This document shows positions 1 to 40,909 of a stretch of DNA of 64,000 nucleotides, one piece after another. Within the stretch, counting starts at the first letter, position 1. Each line of letters begins with the position of its first letter. This DNA comes from Pterobdella sp. o SKG-2022. Lineage: Eukaryota > Annelida > Clitellata > Hirudinida > Piscicolidae. Both the position numbers and the translations under genes were made by a program. The stretch lies in NCBI GenBank assembly GCA_964035795.1, contig OZ038323.1:372001-436000 (forward strand). Direction: 5' to 3'. The notes beneath the pieces are model-generated. The model searched no databases. It was not told the DNA's origin and saw only the letters and a program-made list of their open reading frames with translations.

Positions 1-2320
1 CCAATGAAAAAATGGATGTGATGGCACCAATGAGAACATGGATGTGAGGGTTTCAATGAAAACATGGATATGAGGGCACCAATGAACACATTGATATGAG
101 GCACATATGAGAACTTGGATGTGAGGGAACAAATGAAAACATGGATGTGAGGGCACCAATGAGAACATTGAGGTGAGGCAACCAAACACAACATGGATGT
201 GGGGAAACCATTCAAATCATGGATGTGAAGGCACCAATGAAAACATGGATGTGAGAGCACCAATGTAACATGGATGTGAAGGAACCAATGAAAACATGGA
301 TGTGAGGGCACCAATGAGAACATTGAGGTGAAGGAACCAAACAAAACATGGATGTGAGGGCACAAATGGAAACATGGATGTGAGGGAACCAATGAAAACA
401 TGGATGTGAAGGCACCAATGAGAACATGGATGTGAGGGTTTCAATGAAAACATGGATATGAGGGTTTCAATGAACACATTGATTTGAGGGACATATGAGA
501 ACTTGGATGTGAGGGAACAAATGAAAACATGGATGTGAGAGCACCAATGTAACATGGATGTGAGGGAACCAATGAAAACATGGATGTGAGGGCAACAATG
601 AGAACATTGAGGTGAAGGAACCAAACAAAACATGGATGTGAGGGCACAAATGGAGACATGTATGTGAGGGAACCAATGAAAAAATGGATGTGAAGGCACC
701 AATGAGAACATGGATGTGAGGGTTTCAATGAAAACATGGATATGAGGGCACCAACGAACACATTGATTTGAGGGACATATGATAATTGGATGTGAGGGAA
801 CAAATGAAAACATGGATGTGGGAGCACCAATGAAAACATGGATGTGAGGGCACCAATGAGCATCTTGAGGTGAGGCAACCAAACAAAACATGGATGTGAG
901 GGCACCTACGAAACATGGATGTGAGGGCACCAATGAGAACATTGAGGTGAAGGAACCAAACAAAACATGGATGTGAGGGCACAAATGGAAACATGGATGT
1001 GAGGGAACCATTGTAAACATGTATGTGAGGGCACCAATGAACACATTGATATGAGGCACATATGAGAACTTGGATGTGAGGGAACAAATGAAAACATGGA
1101 TGTGAGGGCATCAATGAGAACATTGAGGTGAGGCAACCAAACACAACATGGATGTGGGGAAACCATTCAAATCATGGATGTGAAGGCACCAATGAAAACA
1201 TGGATGTGAGAGCACCAATGTAACATGGATGTGAAGGAACCAATGAAAACATGGATGTGAGGGCACCAATGAGAACATTGAGATGAAGCAACCAAAAAAA
1301 ACATGGATGTCAGGGCACAAATGGAAACATGGATGTGAGGGAACCATTGTAAACATGTATGTGAGGGCACCAATTAACACATTGATTTGAGGGACATATG
1401 AGAACTTGGATGTGAGGGAACAAATGAAAACATGGATGTGAGAGCACCAATGAGAACATTGAGGTGAAGGAATCAAACAAAACATGGATGTGAGGGCACA
1501 AATGGAAAGATGGATGTGAGGGAACCATTGAAAACATGGATTTGAGGGCACCAATGAGAACATTGAGGTGAAGGAACAAACAAAACATGGATGTGAGGGC
1601 ACAAATGGAAAGATGGATGTGAGGGAACCATTGAAAACATGGATTTGAGGGCACCAATGAGAACATTGAGGTGAGGAACCAAACAAAACATGGATGTGAG
1701 GGCACAAATGGAAACATGGATGTGAGGGAACCATTGAAAACATGGATGTGAGGGCACCAATGAAAACATGGATGTGAGGGCACTAATGGAAACATGGATG
1801 TGAGGGAACAAATGAAAACATGCACGTGAGGGCACTAATGGAAACATGGATGTGAGGGAACAAATGAAAACATGGATGTGAGGGCACCAAGGAAAACATG
1901 GATGTGAGGGTACTAATGAAAACATGGATGTGAGGGAACGAATGAAAACATAGATGTGAGGGACATATGAGAAATTGGATGTGACGAAACCATTTAAAAC
2001 ATGGATTTGAAAGCATCAATGAAAACATGGACGTGAGGGCACCAATGAAAACATGGATTTGAAGGAACCATTGAAAACATGGATGTGAGGGCACCAATGA
2101 GAACATTGAGATGAGGGAACCAAATAAAACATGGATGTGAGGGCACAAATGGAAACATGGATGTGAGGGAACGAATGAAAACATAGATGTGAGGGACATA
2201 TGAGAACTTGGAGGAGACGAAACCATTCAAAACATGGATGTGAGGGAACCAATAAGAACATGGATGTGAGGGAACCAATGAAAACATGGATGTGAGGGCA
2301 TCAATGGGAATATGGATGTG
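1..2320. repeat. 26-bp minisatellite with about 955-bp higher-order period
   Basis: The block consists of variants of one 26-bp unit, roughly AACATGGATGTGAGGGCACC plus AATGAA, repeated about 85-90 times from the window edge to about 2320. A longer variant pattern recurs: the segment near 74-290 reappears near 1028-1245, about 955 bp apart. Because 26 is not a multiple of three and the unit lacks stops on the minus strand, all three minus frames stay open and spell 26-residue periodic peptides (SMFSLVPSHPCFHWC type). These are frame artefacts of the repeat, not genes. The array starts outside the window. Confidence 0.95.
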
Positions 2321-2990
2321 GGCTTCAAAAACTTAAAGCTACTGTGAACTAGATTCAAAATCGGTAAATATCAATCGAATACGGTGAAGCTTCTCCACAA
2401 AGATATGTAACAATTACTAAAAAACATTTTTGCTTTACTTTATCACAAATTTTTGTCACTAAAGAATTCTGTTTATTGAAATCGAACGTTTTTAGGAAAA
2501 GAATACTACAATTTATAAATCTTTGAATATTTCAAACTTCAAAAAAAGGGGGAAAATTTTGATCCAGAACAGCATCAAATAGCCTCAGCACTCTTTTTGG
2601 GAGTCTGCGCAGTTGTCTCATAGCACCTCTTGCTTCAAATATCGCAGTGCTTCCAGCAATTTGGTAACAGTCAGAATTTTCTACACAGTTTCACCATTAC
2701 AACTATTCATATTATTTCTTCGTTTACATTCATATACTTTTTAGAAAATTAAAGAGTTGCGACTCACTGGGCAAGAACTGCAATTCTGCCAGCCCTTCAG
2801 CCGCTGCCACCCACAACACTCTGTCCAAGATATAACATCACAGTTCACTTTCAGGGCTTTTATATAATCAACAAGTAATTTTATTTGAAAATGGTTCTTG
2901 ATGTTTCGAAGGCTTTACAAAAGTTTGAAAATTGCAATCTTAAACAACTGAAGAAACGTTTCTAATGAGCGCCACAAAAATCATTGTTTT
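2321..2990. other. AT-rich spacer, no gene recognised
   Basis: Nothing with coding character was recognised here apart from a possible decayed tail of the LINE to its right. Confidence 0.4.
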
Positions 2991-2999
2991 TTTTGAGAA

Positions 3000-3590
3000 G
3001 AATCAAAATTTTGTTGATCTCTTTGCAGCTTTTTTCAAAATAAACTGAGCTGGAGATTTTCTAGTTTCAAAAGATGTATTTACACCAATAAGTTCCAAAT
3101 ATATTATCTGATATTGTTCTCAAGCACCTATTACCACCTTCCATAACCTGGATAATTCTCTGGCCAATTCTTGGTATTTATCTATTTTTTCTTTTTTTTT
3201 TATTTTTGTCCGAATATCTTCTGTTATAGCTATGTCTATGATATAACATTCTTTTATATCTTTCTTTATGACAATTATGTCTGGGTGTCTTTCCTTGATT
3301 AATTTGTCAACATAAATGTTAAAATCTCACAATATTTTAACTTTTTCGTTTTCCATAACAGCTTCCGCTTTGTGCTCATACCAATGTTTCTAATGTGGAA
3401 GATTGTTTTTAAGATGCTCCAATGAACTGCTGTTGCAACCTTATCATGCCTCCTTTTGTATTCTTTTTGTGCCAACTTGCTACATTCGCTAACTAAATGA
3501 AACGGTTTCATCTTTTTCTTTGCACATCCGACATTTGGCTGATTCTTTACTGCGTTCGTTTCTTGCTTTACGATAGTTAATTTTAAGAGC
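3000..3590 (-). mobile_element. Fossil LINE C terminus with zinc knuckle and restriction-like endonuclease motif
   Basis: Read on the minus strand with about two frameshifts, this gives CRMCKEKDETVS, then LVSECSKLAQKEYKRRHDKV, then RHPDIIVIKKDIKECYIIDI, then KYQELARELSRLWKVVIG. The CxxC...H...C knuckle followed by RRHD and a PD...(D/E)xK-like block is the layout of C-terminal domains in early-branching LINEs that carry a restriction-like endonuclease instead of an APE endonuclease. It is decayed: the knuckle and the RRHD block are in different frames. Confidence 0.6.
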
Positions 3591-3594
3591 TTGA

Positions 3595-4530
3595 TCTTGA
3601 GCTGCAAAAAGAAGTTGAATGAAAAAATTTTTATCAAGTTTAGACCAAGAGCGAGTAGATACCATGACAGTAGAGAAGAGTTTAATGGGGTTGGTAGAGA
3701 AGGAAGATTGAATAAGATAGTGATCAGAGAAGGAGATTGGGTGAGCAAGAATACTAATGGGTTTGATAGAGGATTACGTGATGAAAAAATCAATTTTGTT
3801 GCCAGAGGAATGAGAGGGAAAGTGACAATGTTGGGAAAGGTTGAAAAGTCCAAAAAGTTCCAAAAATTTTTCAGTGTAGAAATTAGTTTTAATGTTACTT
3901 TGCATGTTAAAATCACCTAAAATATAAAAATGAGAGGAAAGAGTATATAGAAATTCAAGTAAGGCAGAAAAGTCATTGATAAATGAAAAGAAAGAAGGAG
4001 GTCGATAAATAAGAGCAATAAACAGGGTGAGACTATCAAATTTAAAAGAGAAGACAAAAGATTCAAAATCAGGATGAGAAGTCTTGGAAGAGAAAAAAGT
4101 AGATTTGTAAAAAGACAGATTCCTCTGTAGGTGGAGAGATAATAATAACTATTTATAAGTTCTTTAAAGACATCGTATGTTCTTTCGTAAACTTGAATTT
4201 TACCAGTAACTCCAAATTATGAGGTAAAATTCAAATATTTATATAGCGCCAAGGCAAACAACTGAAGCGTTCAAGAGAGAAGTTTAAAGAGGATTTTAAG
4301 AAGCACGAGCAAATTTAAAGAAAGAATAAGAGGGAGGACAAGAAGAAGTGAGAGAAGGAGAAGAAACAAGTTCATGCCAGGTCTCACTGAAAGTTAGAAA
4401 GTCAAGGTTGGAGTCAGAAAAGAGGTTAAAAATATGAATAAATTTGTTATTGAAAGATTTTATGTTAAGAAAAGAAATATTGATGAATTTAAGAAGTTTT
4501 GAGGAGTTATGAGATTTAGTTTTGAGATGA
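3595..4530 (-). mobile_element. CR1/L2-type LINE, APE endonuclease fragment
   Basis: Minus-strand reading gives FINISFLNIKSFNNKFIHIF and DFLTFSETWHE, the start of an APE-type endonuclease (N...S..NK...; ETW). Further on come ILGDFNMQS, a GDFN active-site motif, and then NKIDFFIT and FSDHYLI, the C-terminal SDH block. Stops and frameshifts separate the pieces. The reverse transcriptase that should follow is missing; the neighbouring minus-strand sequence is a different LINE type. Confidence 0.65.
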
Positions 4531-5089
4531 GAAGATTTAGATTCGAGGTGAGAAGAGAAGATAAAAGATGAGTGAGAAGATCTAGAACTGGAAAAAGAAG
4601 AAGTAGTGGGTGATGGAATACTATTGAGAACAAATGAAGAACTACAAGATTTGAGATTAAAGAAGAAAACGCGCCGTCTGACGATCCGAGGAGGAGGAGG
4701 AGAATTCGGAAAGACTAAGTAGAAAACCACGAGAACAGGGCATAGGCTTAGGGTATATACGATGAACAAGAAAGAAGGAAGAAAAATTGAAATTTTGTGA
4801 AAAATAATAATTAACTAAACTAATGAGAACATTGAAAATGAAATACCTTAAAAAGGAGATAAAGCAGTTCATATCAAAATAATCGAAAAAACGGCTGTTA
4901 AAAGTGCAAGTACAAAACTAGAAAACATCGTGTGTCATAAACAAAAAATAGACAAGATGCAAAAATAAGGCGTTTAAGCTTAAATTGCTGTTGTGCTTCA
5001 AAAAAAGTATATATAGGACAACCCAAGGTCAAAATTCGAATGAAACAACCCAAAAATGGTGTTGAATCAAAAAAGTCAAAAGAACATAG

Positions 5090-5790
5090 CTAATTAATAC
5101 ATTCTATTTCCGTATCTTTCAGTATAACATCTACATATGTCATTTTTCTTCTTCCTCTGTTCTGCTTTTCTTCGATTGATTGCCAAGATACGAGTTTATG
5201 GACGACTTCTTCAGGATGTCTGGAACAATGACCTGTTAGTCTCATTCTTCCTTGGTTAATTTTTGTCGTTACTTTGGGTAGGTCTTGGTATAAGTGGGTG
5301 TTAGTGGTGTAGTTTTTCCATGAAATGTTTGAGGCCATGCGTAACAGTTTTGTTTAGGTTCCATCCATTTTTTTTTTCAAGATTTGTAGTTAATGTAAAT
5401 GTCTCAGCTCCATAAAGGACCACTGATTCCATCGTCAACAAAACAGTTTCAGTTTCAATTTTCTTGATATTTTTGAAGTCCATACTTTTTTGAGCTTGTG
5501 ACATGTGCACCAGGCTAAAGTTTTACTCACTGCTACATCTTTTTCAGTACTCTCCATTCGCGCGCCGAGATACTTGAAATTTGTAGCTACCTTCCGTTGT
5601 TTTCCATCTTTTGCTTTCACTACGACCGGTGCTTTCGGATTTCCATTTTCTTCGAGTTGCAGCGCAAACCGACTTTTTTTGCTTTCTCTTCTAACCTTGC
5701 AAAAAATTTTTGTGTTTGATCCATTTCTTCAGTGATCAAAGCAATGTCATCAGCAAAGTCAAAATCGGTTATTGCTATTGCCGGGTGTCT
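5090..5790 (-). mobile_element. LINE 3' fragment: end of RT and C-terminal domain
   Basis: Minus-strand translation starts DFDFADDIALITEEMDQTQ, the catalytic (F/Y)ADD box of a reverse transcriptase. It continues with NFKYLGARMESTEKDV, VLYGAETFTL, NISWKNYTTNTHLYQDLPKV and RMRLTGHCSRHPEEVVHKLV. These are the usual post-RT blocks of a widespread LINE group. Several frameshifts are present; it is a 5'-truncated copy. Confidence 0.75.
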
Positions 5791-6418
5791 GGTACTTTTT
5801 CGTTTCGCCGTTTGACCTTCAGTTCATAGTTACTAAAGAAACTTTTTTACTTATGATTTATGATAAGGCTAAGCTTACCAAAAATTATAGCTGGTTTTTG
5901 CTCAATAAACGTATCAAAATTCTTCCTCAACTTGACGCAAAAAAAATTGTTGAATATTATCTATGAGCACTTAAGATGTCTCTAAAAAGTAGTATTTGAG
6001 TCAATATTGAGTTAGGCGGTTATTTTAAAAAGCTTTACAGGTCTCATGGCAACCTCGGTCTCTCGCCAGTCTTCCAAGCGGCGTCTTTGACGTCTGATAT
6101 AAAAACCATTTTGAACCAAAAAAGTCATTTAAGCACCAGCATCTTTTTGGGCACTCATTTAATCGAGAATGATATCATCAATTTTTTGAAGAGACATTTC
6201 ATAGTAATATTCTATAGTTTAAAAATTGATGTTCACATTAGGCCCTCGAAATCCGTTTATCGAAAATCCAAATTTTTCAATGATATCCTAAAACTTAAAA
6301 AATATTTAGGAATATTTTTTAAATGTTGAAACGTGTTAAAATTTTGATTAGACGTTATACAAAAACATATTGAAAGCAGAAATGAACTTCATGATAAACT
6401 GAATTTCAGAATAAAGAG

Positions 6419-6592
6419 CGGCGTAGCCCGGTTGGTAGAGCTTTAGATTAATTAACTAAAATTATCGGTTTTGATCTTTTGTTGAGCATGCAATTAGCAC
6501 CTGTTCCACAGTGATTTTTTTTGCTAAACAAGATTTTAGAAAGCGCTTTGATCTATAAGGAAAAATGCTTTATAAATACCGCATTAAAAAAT
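6419..6592 (+). mobile_element. tRNA-derived SINE, diverged copy
   Basis: The head carries an A-box-like TAGCCCGGTTGG near 6424-6435 and a degenerate B box near 6468. A tail shared with the copies at 45.7 and 60.6 kb follows: CAATTAGCACC, then GCGCTTTGATCTATAAGGAA, ending CTTTATAAATACC. The B box is too decayed for a working tRNA gene. Confidence 0.75.
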
Positions 6593-6635
6593 GCACTTTG
6601 AATGTCATAATAATCTTCTTTAGCCTAAGTAAATA

Positions 6636-6778
6636 CTGCAAATTATTTGAACACTAAAGGTAATTTTATTATGTACAAAGCATTTATTAATTCAATTTTA
6701 ACGTACTTGATAACGTTACTTTGTTGACGAAAAGCTTGTACTTAATAAGAATACCTTCAGTGTTCAAATAATTTGCAG
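6636..6778. mobile_element. Hairpin MITE, copy 1
   Basis: Imperfect inverted arms of about 47 bp start CTGCAAATTATTTGAACACT on the left and end with its reverse complement on the right. The spacer contains TACTTGATAACGTTACTTTG and GACGAAAAGCTTG, shared with hairpins at 40.6 and 54.4 kb. There is no coding capacity. Confidence 0.75.
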
Positions 6779-7257
6779 CACATTGAATGCTTTTGTTGTT
6801 TTCGAAAGTATTTTAAAGCACGCCTTTTTCTTATATTTTTCCGCATGCAGTAGCACCCTGTGAAACCAACCAATCGCACCCAGATAGAGGCTATTAAATA
6901 GTCGACTTAGTACTTTTGATATTTCTTTGAATAGGTTTGAATAAAGAGTATGACTAATAAGATTAAGTTTTAAGAAACTTAAAGGTTTTTTCAATTTTCA
7001 TTTATTTTGACACACGGGTAATTTTAGGGGTTATGTGGGGACTGGCAAGTTTTAAAATTTTTGTCTCAGTTTTTGGCCAAAAAAAAGCCAGGTTGGATAA
7101 AGTATTTTCTTTTAATCGTCATCGAAAAAACTAAACACGGGTGGTTGAGGGCATACAGCGTTTGAAATGTATGAAACTCACATTAGGATTTTCAAAAGAA
7201 AGTTTATGAATGATCTTGTCTGGCGGAGAAGATAGTTGAGGGTCTGTAGTAGACGTT

Positions 7258-7863
7258 TTGGTGGGTGGGTTAATAAGTAGGATGATGGGTAGGTTGATGG
7301 GTGGGTTGATGGGTAGGCTGATTGGAGGGTTGATGGGTGGATTGATGAATGGGTTGAAGAGTGGCTTGATAAGTGGCTTGATTAGTGAGTTGATTGGTGG
7401 GTTGATGGGTGGGTTGAAAGGTGGGTTGATCAATGGGTTGATGGGTGGGTTGATTGGGGGGTTGATGGGTGGGTTGATGGGTGGGTTGATGAATGGGTTG
7501 AAGAGTGGCTTGATAAGTGGCTTGATTAGTGAGTTGATTGGTGGGTTGATGGGTGGGTTGAAAGGTGGGTTGAAAGGTGGGTTGACTGGTGGGTTGATGG
7601 GTGGGTTGAAAGGTGGGTTGAAAGGTGGGTTAATGAATGGGTTGATGGGTGGGTTAATTGGGGGGTTGATGGGTGGGTTGATGAATGGGTTGAAGAGTGG
7701 CTTGATAAGTGGGTTGATTAGTGAGTTGATTGGTGGGTTGATGGGTGGGTTGAAAGGTGGGTTGAAAGGTGGGTTGACTGGTGAGTTGATGGGTGGGTTG
7801 AAAGGTGGGTTGAAAGGTGGGTTGATGAATGGGTTGATGGGTGGGTTGATTGGTGGGTTGATC
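7258..7863. repeat. 12-bp minisatellite open on both strands
   Basis: Variants of GGGTTGATGGGT are repeated about 50 times, with larger internal segments recurring (for example near 7345, 7489 and 7681). The unit length is a multiple of three and both strands lack stops. This produces a 219-residue GGLMGGL-type ORF on the plus strand and a 247-residue NPPINPP-type ORF on the minus strand. It lies just beyond the last recognised alpha-2/delta exon, so it is probably intronic or 3' flanking. Confidence 0.95.
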
Positions 7864-7925
7864 TCGAACATCATAGAACCTTATTCATTTATGAATCAAT
7901 CAGAAATAAAATTTTGAAAGGTGAC

Positions 7926-36439
<28,514 letters not shown>

Positions 36440-36889
36440 CTACATCATCAATAATCCACTTCAATTTTGTAATTATAAGCTTCTATTTTAGTGAAGTCTA
36501 TGTTGAATTCATTGATTAGATTCACAGTTTCTAATGATATTTGTCACTTTTCGCTTGCCACCACTATGACCGCCTCCAAACAGACGCAAAAGTGAAACTT
36601 TTCAAATTGGGAAATAGTAATTTATTGTGATCTTTTGGAAAAATCTCATGTGTCTTAGTTCCGATAAATTTTTGTTTTGTTTGTCAACAATAAGAATTCT
36701 AAAACTAAAATCTTCTTTTTGAATTCATTAAAATATAATTTTGATTCACAAAAAGAATGAAAATTATTTCACATATGTGTGAGTTCTCAAAAAACAAGAA
36801 GTATATCTCAATAAATTTAAAAAGAACATGCGATGTCTTTTAAAAAAAAAAGTTTTCCAAATATAAAGTCACCATCAAACACCACAAAC

Positions 36890-37170
36890 TTTTTACAAGT
36901 GCCTAAAAACCCACCTCATGTATAAGTCCCATTATCTTAAAACATAATTTTAGAATTTTTTTCTCTCAAGTATGTTTTTTTTAGAAAACCAAATTAGTAG
37001 GAAGGAAGAAGGGGTAAATGAAAGGAATTACTGGGTGTGTGTGGATTGAAGGATAAAGCATGAGGGGCTGGAAAGAATGAAAATTTACCATACCAGACTG
37101 GCTGTATATAAATATATATGCTAAAGTGGTCTTGAAGACTTAATCATTTTTATACCACTATAATAATATT
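36890..37170 (+). mobile_element. CR1-type LINE 3' UTR, solo copy
   Basis: It matches the 3' end of the CR1-type element at 49.3-51.9 kb over about 270 bp. Landmarks are AAGTGCCTAAAAACCCACC, GTGTGTGTGGATTGAAGGAT, GGGGCTGGAAAGAATGAAAA and AGTGGTCTTGAAGACTTAAT. It is 5'-truncated to the UTR. Confidence 0.85.
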
Positions 37171-37179
37171 CGTTATTTT

Positions 37180-37240
37180 TTTTGTTTTGTTTTTTTTGTT
37201 TTTTTTTATTTTTTTTTTCGTTTTGTTTTGTTTGTTCCAG
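37180..37240. repeat. T-rich TTTTG simple repeat
   Basis: A run of T with interspersed TTTTG units directly after the CR1 3' UTR copy. Confidence 0.8.
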
Positions 37241-37404
37241 GCTTTTTACATTATGATTTTTTTTCTGCGGCGTATCTTTTCTTGAGTTTTTGGTTTTTGA
37301 TAATCATAACTGGCAGGATTGAAATCTAAACAGTTTCAAAGTTGTCCGTTTTAATTCAAATTTATCATCAAAAGAAAACTTAGTTATCAACAAAGCTCGA
37401 AAAA

Positions 37405-37925
37405 AAGTATGCCGATCAAAACCGTAAAATTTGCAACTTTCAATGTTCGAGGAATAGCGAAACCCTCCACAAAAACGTTTTCAGACGAAGATTGCAAAAA
37501 ATACAAATGTCCTCTTGAAGGAACTGAAGCCACTAAAGAAGAATGGACTTCAAGAAACGGCTACAAATATGTACAAAAAAGATCACATTATGGAATCCTT
37601 TGGCTTCAGTAAAATATTTTGAACATGCATGACAATGTATGTTTTATAAACGACAGAATATCAGCAGCTTCACCCAGCCTATTTAGATCAAAAAAAACCA
37701 AAAATGCTAGTTATTAATGTATACATGCTTACCATGCAAATCACCAAACAAGATGAAGGATGTGTAAAACATATGAAGAGTTAAAATCTTTGATTAAAAA
37801 TTATAAACAATACATTATGATAATCATGGGGAATTTCAATAGCAAAATAGGAAGTAACTGCAATGAAGAATGTACAGGAAGATATTCAAGAGGAATCAGA
37901 AATATTCAGGATCCTAGGTAGGGAA
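37405..37925 (+). mobile_element. LINE endonuclease N-terminal fragment
   Basis: It opens VKFATFNVRGIAKPSTKT (the N-[VI]-R-G endonuclease start) and YKYVQKRSHYGI. Further decayed pieces such as IIMGNFNSKIGSN (GDFN-like) appear near 37.83 kb. There is no RT. Confidence 0.65.
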
Positions 37926-37969
37926 AATCATATGTGATTTTTATGCATTTTTTGTTTATTGTGGTGAGG

Positions 37970-40190
37970 TTAAAAGGATTTTGGTTATGTCATATATTGT
38001 GTTTTTTTTTTCATTAATGTGAAGACCTATTAGTTTGCCTGTCATTTCTACGGTATGCAACAGTTTTTCAGCTTTATCCACAGAGTCTGAAAGTAGGGCA
38101 ATATCATATGCGTAGTCTATGCCTGTTAACCATAGTGCTGGATGTCTCCTACTTTTAGCTTTTTCGAGAGTAAAGCTACAATCATCTGAATTAGTCTACT
38201 GCTATTATGAACAAGTAGGATGCTAGTGTATCTCCCTGCAAAACTCCTGCATGGATTGGAAAAAAACTTGTATCACCATCTGGGGAAATAACTTTAGTAG
38301 TAGTGTTTTTATGTAGAAGTGAAATTGCGTTTACAGTTTCGAGAGGAATGCCATATTCTTTTAGTATTTCCATTAGTTTTCCTCTATGAATCGAATCAAA
38401 AGCTTTATGGAAATCGACAAAAATCATAACTGTCGGTAGTGTTTTTGACTCAAGTCCTTCGATTATTCTTCTCAGCGTCAGGATTTGAGCAAGAGTGTAT
38501 CGACCAGGTCTGAAGCCATTTTGGTTTGTTCTCAATTTTTCGTCTAAAATTGGACGTATTCTATTGAGCAACATTTTATTGTATATTTTGGATGCTGAAG
38601 AAGATAGTTATTTCTCGATAATTACTGGCTATACTCAAGTCTCCTTTTTTTGGAACAGGCAAGATTGCACCTTGTAGCCAGTAGTTTGGTGCATCACCAA
38701 GATATGTTTTGTTGCATACGTTTAATAATTCTTCGTTCATACAGCCTGTTTTCCATGTTTCTATTGGTATATTATCAAGGCTAGTAGCTTTTTTATTTTG
38801 AAAAGACTATGGAAGCTAGAAGCTCGATTGCAGGAAATTCACCAGTTTTAATTGAAAGTATCGAATACTTTTGGTACGGGTTGATCAACTATCTCAGGTG
38901 TCGGTCAGAGAAGCTTTTGAAAGTGATCTTTCCAGACGTTCTTCTGTGTTGCTTGCTTTGATTCGACCACGTTTTGGGCCTTTTCTTCTCGTCACTTCAT
39001 TCACTGTATCCCATACAGTCTAGAATGTTGATTTATGTGCACATCTTTGATTTCCTTTATTTTGCTTTCCAAATAATTTATTTGTTCTTCATCATAAGCA
39101 TGGTCTAGATCTTTTTTAGCTTTTCCACAAGTAGGATGTTTGTAAGATCGTTTTTTTCTTTCTTGCGTTTGAAAGCTTCATTCAGCTCATTTCGTTTTTT
39201 GCAAACCACATCGTTTTCCCATGGCAAATCTCTTTTTGGTTTGATTTTTTTGGGACATATTTTGCAGCAGCTTCAGCGTGAGCTTTTATTATATTTTCAT
39301 GAATATCGTTTGTTGAAAAGTTATCAGAATTAAGATTTTGTAGTTTTTCAAATCGGTTTCTGATTTCTACAGCATAGCTATTTTTTATATTTTCATCATT
39401 TAATAATTTTGACCAATCATGACTCTTTTTGCTTTTTGAGATATTTGATCTTAGAGACAATCTGATCTTTGCTGTACATATCTTGTGATCTGATTCTAGA
39501 GGTGAGTATGTGCTGAACGATCGACAGCCAATAGCACTATTTTTCCATTTTCTTTTAATAAGGATATAGTCAAGTTGACTTCTGGTTCCGTTTGGATAAG
39601 TGAAAGTCCATAATTTTCATTTATTTTTTGAAACTTTGTGGAAATATTGACTAGACCACAGTCGATTGTTAGACCTAACTCACCATTTCTGTTTGTATAA
39701 TTATGGTAGCTGTTGCCTACACATTTATTATTGTCAATTTTAGCGTTCATCTCACCTCCCATAATTAGCACATCATGTTTAAGAATATTTTTGATTGAAT
39801 CTGTCAATTAAGGGTCAAAGTTTTGTGTTTCCAATTCGTCAGAGCAATTTGTAAGACTGTAGCATGATATCACAGTTGTTTTTGGGTTTTCATTAAAGGT
39901 TGCGACCAAGATTGATTCAACGTTCACTAAAGACTGGTAAGCCTTAGGGCTTATGAACATACCAACTCCTCTAATGGTAGCGTTGTTTGTTGCTTTTTCT
40001 GCAGAGCTTGTAACGACTGTCCAACCGTTTCCAGTATTGCAGTATCTTATTGTTTCTTCTGGATGATATAACTTGTGTTCTTGTATACAGGTTATATCTA
40101 TATTGTATTTACTAGATAAGTATGTTAATTCATACAATTTGTGATTATTCCTTAAAGATCTAATGTTTATTGTTGCTATATTGTTTTTAA
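37970..40190 (-). mobile_element. APE-type LINE, minus strand, frameshifted
   Basis: On the minus strand the order is endonuclease from about 40.14 kb (ELTYLSSKYNIDITCIQEHK, VISCYSLTNCSDE, VLIMGGEMNAKIDNN, LTISLLKENGK), a linker (KSHDWSKLLNDENIKNSYAV) and an RT at 38191-38574 (NQNGFRPGRYTLAQILTLRR, VMIFVDFHKAFDSIHRGKL, AGVLQGDTLASYLFIIAVD). The downstream YADD region near 38.1 kb is degraded. It is a near full-length but dead copy. Confidence 0.85.
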
Positions 40191-40607
40191 TCTACAATTC
40201 AATACGCACCAAAGTACACTAAAATTAAACTACAAAGGAATTTATAATATAACGTACAAAAGCAGATTTAATTAAAATATGTATACACCAAACCTCTTTC
40301 TTTTTTTTCCAAATAGCTTTTTTATAGGCCAAAATATCCATAAATAATCAAATGGTTACAATATTTGAAATGAACAGTTTATGATAAATATTTACTTGCC
40401 AAGGGAAAAGGAGTAATTATCTGAAAACAAAAGCTTATTCAAATAAAACTGAAAAAACCTAACATTTTTACATCAAAAGGTTTATCAAAAATTACTTAAC
40501 TCATTTTTATTGAAATAAAGTAATGAAACTAATTAAATCCTATAAAAGTTAAACAATATAGCAGCGATAAATTTAATGACTATCTGATTTTTTCAAAAGC
40601 CAAACCG

Positions 40608-40710
40608 TAAAATGAATATAATTTCAGAACACTGGTTAGTTTATTAAGTATACTTGAAAATGTTACGTTGATAAAGAAAAGCTTCGTGTTCTGAAATTAT
40701 ATTCATTTTA
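40608..40710. mobile_element. Hairpin MITE, copy 2
   Basis: Perfect 25-bp inverted arms (40608-40632 and 40686-40710, TAAAATGAATATAATTTCAG plus AACAC). The 53-nt spacer holds ATACTTGAAAATGTTACGTT and AAAGAAAAGCTTC, shared with copies 1 and 3 although the arms differ. Confidence 0.8.
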
Positions 40711-40909
40711 ATGACCATTTCTAACAACAGCGTTGCGTTAAATACATTTAGGAAAATATTATCAACTACAATACTTAGTAGAATAACACCAAAAATAAAT
40801 AAATTTTTACCACTGTCACAAACCGAATACCAAAAAAAAAGAAGTGCCTCTAAAATAGCTCTGTGTTACAGGCTTCTGTCATAAGTCATTCAAAAACAAA
40901 AAACAATAT

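Noticed and set aside
212..2287. Many overlapping minus-strand ORFs of 70-280 codons
   Set aside because: All are 26-residue periodic translations of the 26-bp minisatellite.
3591..3920. 109-codon plus-strand ORF
   Set aside because: Antisense of the LINE endonuclease on the minus strand.
7131..7917. Long ORFs on both strands (NPPINPP and GGLMGGL repeats)
   Set aside because: They are produced by the 12-bp minisatellite; both strands being open is expected from the unit.
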